DNA of 64,000 nt, from the NCBI GenBank assembly GCA_949775045.1, contig OX459100.1, positions 17,254,241-17,318,240 of the forward strand. Direction: 5' to 3'. Below the pieces are notes generated by a model. That model worked only from the letters and a program-made list of their open reading frames with translations. It did not search any database and had not been told where the DNA came from. This DNA is from Metridium senile (lineage: Eukaryota > Cnidaria > Anthozoa > Actiniaria > Metridiidae). This document shows positions 57,017-64,000 of this stretch, piece by piece (the first letter of the stretch is position 1; every line of letters begins with the position of its first letter). Made by a program: the position numbers and the translations under genes.

Positions 57017-59321
57017 CTGATAAAGCCCGATGGAGGACACAATTTATACAAAGGTAGGCTTTGTTGATTATGACATGTGATGGCCATGGTACTACATCGG
57101 CTAATGCGTGTTACTTATTATATGTACGTTTCCTCCCGAATAGGAACATGTATTCCAAAAATTTCTACGTAATATTGAAATTCAAAAGACAAAGAATCTT
57201 ACTCCCAAAATATTTTATTTGGGTGAAAAGAATCGTATAGCATATATCACCGCACAGAATGCCGTGTTACAAGGAGGGCAAAGTACCTAGTCTGGGTGCA
57301 GCCCCACTTGGCATACAAGGTACGACAGTCGTGTATAAAGGTAATAGAAAACTAGGGTTGGGCACGGCTAATAATATTGCTGAAAAATAAAATCATTTAA
57401 AAGCTCGGAAGAAGAGAGTGTTCCACAATGGAGAATTTGGAAATTATTATATTTAGCTCTCTGCATCATACTGTCTTGAGAACATAGAGGTTTCCCTTAT
57501 TTAGCAAGGGCTTGCTAATTTACCAATATTCGGTTTCTTTTCAGTTTCACGTCATCTATCACCGCTGTACTATTTTACAAAAGGTACATTCATACAGGCT
57601 AAGCCTCGATTTGTTGTCAAAACATTCACAAATCCCAAGCAAAGCACGAAAAAATATTATCGCTAAACAATAGAAAACACATTTGAATTTTCTCTGAATT
57701 GAGGCTATCCCTGAGCAAATGCACCTTTTTGTGTCAAATAGTACAGCGGTGCTAGATAACATGAAACTGGTCTATTGAAATAGGTTCCAGATTAAACACC
57801 GTCACTAAATTGTCAATAATACATATCATAGAGAAAAAGTATTTGTCATTAATAAGCATATAATTTATATATAAAAATGAATATTCCGGAAATAAATTAT
57901 ACAAAATACAGAATAAAATCCGAGACATAAATCGTATCGAAATATGGCAACAACATGGATACCTATTGTTATTTGAACCCTTAAATAAAGGCTGTAGAAA
58001 GTTTTCTCAAACTCATTTATAATTCATGAGGACAAAACAAATAAAATCACAACCGTGAAGGAGGTTTGAATATGAAATCTTAATAAGCATAAAATCTGAC
58101 AAACGTTTGCTTTAAATTTCTCCAAGAATTATTAATGGTTTGAGAAACCAGATCAAGCACGTTGAAAGAGTGTTTCCTCCTCTATCCAAACACTACACTA
58201 GCTCGACTGCGTCTCGTGTTTTCAACTAACTTCTCCTTACTTGGATATCGTAGGAAACACTCTTTCTCTCGCTTGATCTATGACATCTGCTTGACAAGAC
58301 TATCGAATATAATTCGAACTGATCGCATTGTTTTTTCTGCTGAATAAGGATTTATCCTATCATTTATAAGCTCTTTAATACCTGCGATTTTTGTTTTTAT
58401 TTATCCTCTCATGGAATTACCCAGTGGATAGCGCTGTAAACGGCCTGTCATTAAATACGATTTTTAAAAGCAGTGTATAAGAATTGCACTAGTTGTATTC
58501 ACTACCCGGTGGGTATTGCTACTCTTCATTGGCATGTTTCTAAAGTGACTACTTCTTCACATTGATTTCCACATGCATGCATGAGAGGCTAGTCAGTCTA
58601 GAACAATAGTTAGTCATATTGGTCGCCATATTTCGAGTTATATTATGTTCTACTAAAATTTAAATGGTTCTCAGAAAGCTTGGTTGATATTTTAGATTCA
58701 TATCTTTTATCGAGATAAATAGCTAAACCTACATAGCATACATATGTATAAGAGCCTTGTACTCTCCTTTTCATATCCAGTACCTCGCTCCAAAACGAGA
58801 CGAGCAGGCGTGGGAATGAGTTTGGTTCGTTGAGGTTTTGCATGATCACGTGATGGCAGCCATTCTTGGAAGTCAGGATGCATTTGTTTGTAAAATGATG
58901 TTTCTAATAGTTGTCCTATATCACGTTTATGTCCGCAACGGCTGTAAGCATTGTGCTCAAATACAGACAAGCTACAGCCAGGATGATATGAAATATTTTG
59001 AAATACTTTATATCTTAAGGTGGCTCTATGTACATCTAACTGATGTTTTAAACTGAGGGTGAAGTCTCACTGTTGCGGACAAAATCACACCCTCTACAAA
59101 TTTACCGAGTTTGACTTCTGCTTAATATTACGGCCCGTCCCTACTACTTTAACATGGATATGTACATGGATTATGTCGAGGGTGTCAGCTTTAACGATTT
59201 TCCTGACATTCAACATGGCTGCCATCATGTAAGCTTGCCTCTATCTTCAGTTAATAGCTATGATTTCTCTAAAACTAAAAATTTTCTAAAAAAGGATGTT
59301 GATTTGGTAATGGAAGATACG
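57017..59321. other. Downstream of DNA topoisomerase I
   Basis: Includes the second copy of a dispersed repeat (57693-57776, see 32385). The right end is the probable 3' UTR of the minus-strand TOP1 gene. A mildly GC-rich patch at 58760-58870 has no supported gene. Confidence 0.45.
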
Positions 59322-59424
59322 TTAAAATTCGAAATCCTCTGTAGCCATATCGATAGCCCAGGCGAACTTCTCTCTGTGTGTCTTGCTGTATGCCTTTTCT
59401 ACAGGAACTTCGAATTTCTTACAC
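59322..59424 (-). CDS. TOP1: TOP1 last exon
   Basis: Encodes [15 protein letters not shown], then [11 protein letters not shown], ending ATEDFEF and TAA. Acceptor TTCTTCTAG. Confidence 0.95.
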
Positions 59425-62400
59425 CTAGAAGAACATAGAAAATATTAAAACCTACTATATATCATTATAAATACTTCAAAAACTACTCTTGGCCGAAACG
59501 ACTGTAACTTGCAGCGTTTGTCTAATTGTTCTGTGGAATCTACATTAGATTGTTATTCTGCATGACCAAGGACTATCTTCAGAAAAGTCTGTAAGTACCA
59601 TTCCGAAACGACTGTAACTTGCAGCGTTTGTCTTCTTCTCCTGTGGCATCTACATTACATTTTTAATCTGACAAAGGACTCTTGTCCGAATCATCTGTAA
59701 GTACCATTCCGTTTTCTTACAAACACAGACACCTTAACCACTATATACCGGGTCGAAATATGGCGAGACGAACGTTGAGCTTGCAATGATAGAGACCTTT
59801 TAATACCTCGCGGGACAATTATTCAAGGCCCGGCTACCTTTCAAGATGGCGCAGGAAACTGTGAAGGGTACTATTGTAAACAATTTATTACACGCTATCG
59901 AGGCTTAGGTTGTTGTTGAGTTCAATGAAAAGCGTGAAACGGTCTATTGGTGTTCTGTCTGTCTGTTTGTCTAAATAGTCAACTTACCATCCTTTTTTTT
60001 TTAAGTAAAAAAAATGTAAAAACAAAATAATACTATACTATTGTAAAAAAAAGTTTTATATTGTAAAATGATTATTTGTAAGTTCTAAATAAGTAGTTTT
60101 TTTCTTCTTTGCTACGTTGTGTAATTTTCAGCTTATTGTTAGTAAATTTGAATTACAACAAAAATTCAAACACAAACCCTTACCATCCTACAGTAATCCT
60201 TGGGTCCAAATAGTTCAGCTTGGAAGTACCAAGAGCAATCTCCTTGTTCTCTTCTTTATCAGTAGCGGTCACTTCTAGTTTAAACAATTGTTCTTCTAGA
60301 CGTTGGACTTGAGCTTTCTTCTTCTCAGAAGCTCTAAAAATAATTAGATATTAAATTAAAATGGTTGTTTAGTTTGTTTGGAGGTAGAGTGCAAACTATA
60401 TCTATGATACAGTAATGTTTTTTTTATCCGTGTTGTCTTCAAAATCCTATAAACGGCTCACCGAGGAAGATCACACTTTTTAAAATAATATATACTATCG
60501 CCCTCGGAAGGCCCTCGGAAACTTTCCGTGTACATCGAGCCTTTGTCAAGGTTCGGGGCATATACTAAGGATATACTATCGCCCTCGGAAGGCCATCGGA
60601 AACTTTTCGTGTGCATCGAGCCTTTGTCAAGGTTCGGGGCATATAGTAAGGATATACTATCACCCTCGGAAGGTCAACGGAAACTTTTCGTGTGCATCGA
60701 GCTTTTGTCAAGGTTCGGGGCATATAGTAAGGATATACTATCGCCCTCGGAAGGTCATCGGAAACTTTTCGTGTGCATCGAGCCTTTGTCAAGGTTCGGG
60801 GTTGGGACTTTCATAAACAAAGGAGCGGGGAATGCAAAAACGATCTCTAAAAGGTAACAGCGTTTTGTCTACATAGGTGTCAACGAATCATTTTTACCCA
60901 TTTTTAATCATCGATCGTGGATAAGACTGATTATTATTTATATTATATACAGCCGATCTTGAAAAGGTTGTCCACCTTAAAGTGTATATGAACTCTCGCG
61001 GTTTTTTGGCGATTTAAGAAGTTGATATATAGCTAAGTCATGAAATGCAAAAAAAAAATGGATTTGAACATTTATTCGCGGAGAAATAGCGCTCTAAACT
61101 TTAAAATCGACCGCGCCCCTTCGGGTTGGCCGGGAATTGGGCCTTTGAAGAGACTGGTTCTAGGTCATTGATGACGTAAATTCGGGACCATCTCGCAGCT
61201 TGTACAAAGGCTAGTATGCGGACTTTAGTAAACGTATCATCGTTTTACAGGAGTTTTTTAGACACTGTGCCAAGCAGATCCGTTCTGGGAGGTTGTTCTA
61301 ATAGAGTAGAGGACAAGAGAGGCATTCGACTGCATTAATATATTTGGGCAAAGATCATCCGCTTGCTAAAGCGAGAAGACGTAAAAGTGTCAACTTGGTT
61401 TGACAAAGACTCGTTCTGCTACTTTAGCAGTAGTCTTTTCAACGGCAAACCCCAAAATTATTCCCTGAAATATTTGTTAGTGAATTGAAGAAACATCTGG
61501 CTCATCTAATAAGAGTTGAAGTTGGAATTATACCCTGTTCAAGCCTAGATTTATAGGATGAAGAACCAAAACAAATGTCGAGCAGAAACAACGCGTATAC
61601 GAATGGTAATGAAGCGTTTCAAACTATGGCAAATGTATCATGGCAACTGAAATAGTATAAGTATAACTGAAATCTTTGCTATATTCTATTTTGAAGATAT
61701 TATATTGAAATATGATTGAACTGTTTATATAACTTCTAAAGAAAGCCGTTCTATAGTGTCACGAGTCAGATTTTCGCGTACGATAATTACTAATGATCGC
61801 CGGGTTGAAAAAACTCGCGAGGCCGCCGGTCAAGTTAATCATTTAACTCTGATACTAATAATACTAGTAATCAAGTTTCAAAATGGATTTAAAGTAGTTT
61901 TAGAATAAAGATTGCTAAAACTAGTCATTGAATCATTGAGTGTAACTTATAAAAACAATTTATGATAACCTTATCACAAATTATTATTTTGTTGTTGTTG
62001 TTGTATTCTTTATTATGGAGCACTTTTTATGAGTTCAAAATAGCATTTTATTATAAAAATATGTTCCACTACAAATGGATAAAACGGGAATTTTATCAGG
62101 GGAAATCATTGAAAATTTGAAGCGTTGAAACGGTAGTAGTTGTAAAACATCACTGTTTGTTTCAAGCAGGATGTTTTGTGTGATTTTTTCACTAACTGTC
62201 TTCAGTCAGTCGTTCTGTATTTAGCCGCTGGCGATCGTAATGACCAGCGATTTAAACATATGAATATACACGGGATGAAATCCTGGATGTAAAGTCAGAT
62301 TGACTTCTATTTCATATAGTTTACAGTACAAGTTTGTTTTGGACGGACTCGAGGCAACCATCAATTTCAACACACAAAACTCCGCTTTTAAGTTGTTTAA

Positions 62401-63555
62401 CTTCGCAATTATCAGTACTTCAACCCCTAGAAAAAGTGCAAAAAGAACTCTGAGCATGATTAAAACATTTCGGGGAAACATCGTATACCATCATATAACG
62501 ATTTATGATTGCAATAAATAAACGTTAACTGTTGTAACTATCATCGGTCATCAGGAAGGCTCTTTGTACGGCGACTTTTTAGCCTCGAATCGAGATTAAA
62601 GCTATTTTGAATGCTCCACGATCTTTTAATTTCTCTGTCTGCGTAGTAGCAATTTTGCTAACCAATTTCATCGGCTAAAGGCTCATCTGAAGGCTTTAAA
62701 AGGCTCAAACTGTCACTATTTTCTACTCCGCTTTCTTGTACTTCTAAGACAGACTAAGTAAGAAAGTTCTCAGTCTTCGAAAGTACTTTGTAAACCTTCG
62801 CTTTTCTTACTACTTTCCTTTGAATCCAGGTATAATTCTTTATCGGTATCTGATAAAGATATTCTGATTGTCTAGTTTAAACTGATGTCAGGGATGATTC
62901 AGTCAACGGTAAATACTGTCGATTTATCGAACTTTTCTTACTCAAAACAACAGAAGTAACAGAGAAACACTGAGTGGCACTAGCTTGGGTTTCCCGAATT
63001 TACGTCACAAGGTTACCAGTCTCCCAATTCCCGGCCAACCCGAAGGGGCGCGGTCGATTTTAAAGTTTAGGGCGCTATTTCTCCGCGAATAAATGTTCAA
63101 ATCAAATTTTTTTTTTAGATCATGACTGACCTATATATCAACTTCTTAAAACGCCAAAAAACCGCGAGAGTTCATATACACTTTAAAAGACATATATACT
63201 AAAAGAAATATCACGTGACTCATTATATATACACTTTCCGCGCGTGTAAAAGGTCAGGTGCGTTAGAAAGTAATATGGCGGTGAATTCAAACAAGCAGTA
63301 TCTTCCCTCTCTAGAAGTACCTGACTTTCTACAAGCGTGGAAAGTGTATATACAATGAATCACGTGATATTTCTTTTAGTATATAAGTCTTTTCAGGTGG
63401 ACAACCTTTTCGAGATAGGCTGTATATATAATATTGGAGATCTTGGCAAACATTACTTACTTGACAGATGCATCAGAGCGTCTCTCCTTAGCTGTGGCTT
63501 TTAAAACCTTCAAATCCTTCTTGGCTTCTTTAATTGCCTTCTTTTTATCAGAAAT
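59322..63555 (-). CDS. TOP1: DNA topoisomerase I (type IB), last three exons; 5' part beyond the window
   Basis: Exons (minus): 63555-63461, 60333-60184, 59424-59322. Phases 0-2, 2-2, 2-stop all agree. They encode the end of the coiled-coil linker and the whole C-terminal domain. The catalytic Tyr is in [17 protein letters not shown], and the protein ends [15 protein letters not shown]. Nuclear type IB topoisomerase nicks one DNA strand through a 3'-phosphotyrosyl link and relaxes supercoils during replication and transcription. The sequence is close to the animal family throughout. The N-terminal and core domains lie to the right of the window. The 3.1 kb intron between the first two exons is filled with repeats. 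Confidence 0.95.
60184..60333 (-). CDS. TOP1: TOP1 exon: active-site tyrosine
   Basis: Encodes [20 protein letters not shown], then [19 protein letters not shown] and LDPRITVG. It contains the nucleophilic Tyr. Acceptor TATTTTTAG, donor GTAAGG, phase 2 to 2 within the Trp codon. Confidence 0.95.
60493..60800 (-). repeat. 81 bp tandem repeat, four copies, in the TOP1 intron
   Basis: Unit includes ATACTATCGCCCTCGGAAGG, ATCGGAAACTTTTCGTGTGC and CCTTTGTCAAGGTTCGGGG. The 27-codon unit keeps a frame open by chance on both strands. Confidence 0.93.
61264..61403 (+). pseudogene. THAP zinc-finger relic of a transposase
   Basis: Reads [19 protein letters not shown] then IRLH and stop. After a frame change it continues [20 protein letters not shown]. 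The pattern (GCSNR...GI-LH...F-G-D-P-AK-RR) is that of THAP domains. The first zinc Cys is replaced by Ser, and a frameshift and a stop are present, so it is dead. Confidence 0.55.
61404..63000. other. Interior of the long-TIR element
   Basis: No intact transposase. On the minus strand, 62221-62481 is an open 86-codon frame with a hydrophobic start ([20 protein letters not shown]), and near 62690-62750 there is an acidic open stretch ([13 protein letters not shown]). Both are unrecognised and may be decayed element or captured gene parts. Confidence 0.35.
63190..63390. mobile_element. MITE nested in the right arm of the TOP1-intron transposon
   Basis: Ends ATATACTAAAAGAAATATCA and complement, inner arms TATATACACTTTCC and complement. 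It interrupts the TIR between CTTTTAAAGTG and the GGTGGACAACC end. Confidence 0.8.
63461..63555 (-). CDS. TOP1: TOP1 exon: linker coiled coil
   Basis: Encodes [20 protein letters not shown], then [11 protein letters not shown], the charged linker between core and C-terminal domains. Acceptor TATTAG, donor GTAAGT in phase 2. Confidence 0.85.
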
Positions 63556-63654
63556 CTAATAATATAGAAACAAGATAGCATTAATATGAACATAGTAAAT
63601 GCATTAGTCACAAATCTTATCATATATAGAAACAAGATAGCATAACAATGTACT

Positions 63655-64000
63655 AGAGAACAAACTTTAAAGGTGTGCAACACACATAGTACTAAATAGT
63701 GACATAGAGTGGTTTCCATTAACCCGTGAAACACTATTTAGTGTACCTTAATTCCATTGTGTTCTATTGTTGTTATTTGACTATTACTCTTTATTTAGTA
63801 CACTTTGTTTCACAGGTTAATGAAAACCACTCTATCCTTTTAATTCTATTATTTTCTATTGTTTAATTAGCACAATTTAGAACTAAAATTAATAGTGATA
63901 AGCTTTGCACGCTTTTAGAGTAGACGCACTTAATCCGTGAAACAAATACTAATATTTTTTAGTACTAAATAGTGACAATAAAACAATAGAAAACAAAGAA
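63655..64000. mobile_element. Nested family A-type fold-backs at the right edge
   Basis: The outer pair begins AGAGAACAAACTTTAAAGGTG, like family A. An inner fold-back at about 63701-63836 has ATAGAGTGGTTTCCATTAAC opposite its complement. It continues beyond the window. Confidence 0.6.

Larger units (their letters stand above)
60946..63426. mobile_element. Decayed long-TIR DNA transposon in the TOP1 intron
   Basis: Inverted ends of roughly 250 bases. The left end has ACAGCCGATCTTGAAAAGG, AACTCTCGCGGTTTTTTGG, ATTCGCGGAGAAATAGCGC and CCCCTTCGGGTTGGCCGGG in order, and the right end has their complements. The right arm is split by a second element at 63190-63390. Inside is a THAP-like relic (61264-61403), which suggests a Kolobok- or P-like element (inference). 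Confidence 0.8.

Noticed and set aside
60528..60857. 109-codon open frame with internal repeats
   Set aside because: Product of the 81 bp tandem repeat in the TOP1 intron; the frame is open on both strands.

Overview
The window is animal nuclear DNA: AT-rich, with long introns, GT-AG splicing, dense microsatellites and many small fold-back DNA elements. The gene content (a DSL/Notch-ligand-like receptor ligand, CAP and ShK secreted domains, an intronless class A GPCR, DNA topoisomerase I) points to a metazoan. The ShK plus CAP combination, the lineage-specific DSL protein and the intronless peptide-type GPCR suit a cnidarian, perhaps an anthozoan. That placement is inference, and no species is claimed.

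Layout. (1) 3213-8577, minus strand: a complete six-exon gene for a 476-residue secreted protein, signal peptide - CAP - Pro-rich linker - ShK - Gly/Ser linker - CAP - Gly tail. Every splice phase agrees. A TATA box lies just upstream. (2) 9076-9221, minus: a probable last exon of an unrecognised gene. (3) 13717-30054, plus: a nine-exon gene for a 705-residue single-pass membrane protein with MNNL and DSL domains, a Ser/Thr-rich stalk and a short tail, but no ordinary EGF repeats. Its introns hold two striking arrays: about 500 bp of CTTA repeat ending at the exon 2 acceptor, and a 2.8 kb array in which the exon 3 splice acceptor plus the first 18 exon bases occurs 32 times, only the last copy leading into the exon. 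(4) 34249-36211, plus: a two-exon secreted phospholipase A2-like gene of conodipine type, with a repeat-built spacer. (5) 47018-48319, plus: an intronless rhodopsin-class GPCR of 433 residues. (6) 59322-63555, minus, running off the right edge: the last three exons of DNA topoisomerase I, including the catalytic tyrosine. One of its introns contains a decayed long-TIR DNA transposon with a THAP relic, and a second element nested in its right arm.

The remaining sequence (1-3.1 kb, 9.2-13.7 kb, 30-34 kb, 36.2-47 kb, 48.3-59.3 kb) shows no gene I can support. It is made of fold-back elements, several present more than once in the window, and of tandem repeats with 80-200 bp units. The genes share no operon or pathway. 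The CAP-ShK, PLA2 and DSL proteins are all secretory-pathway products. A theme of the window is tandem duplication beginning at an exon edge (DSL exon 3, PLA2 last exon).
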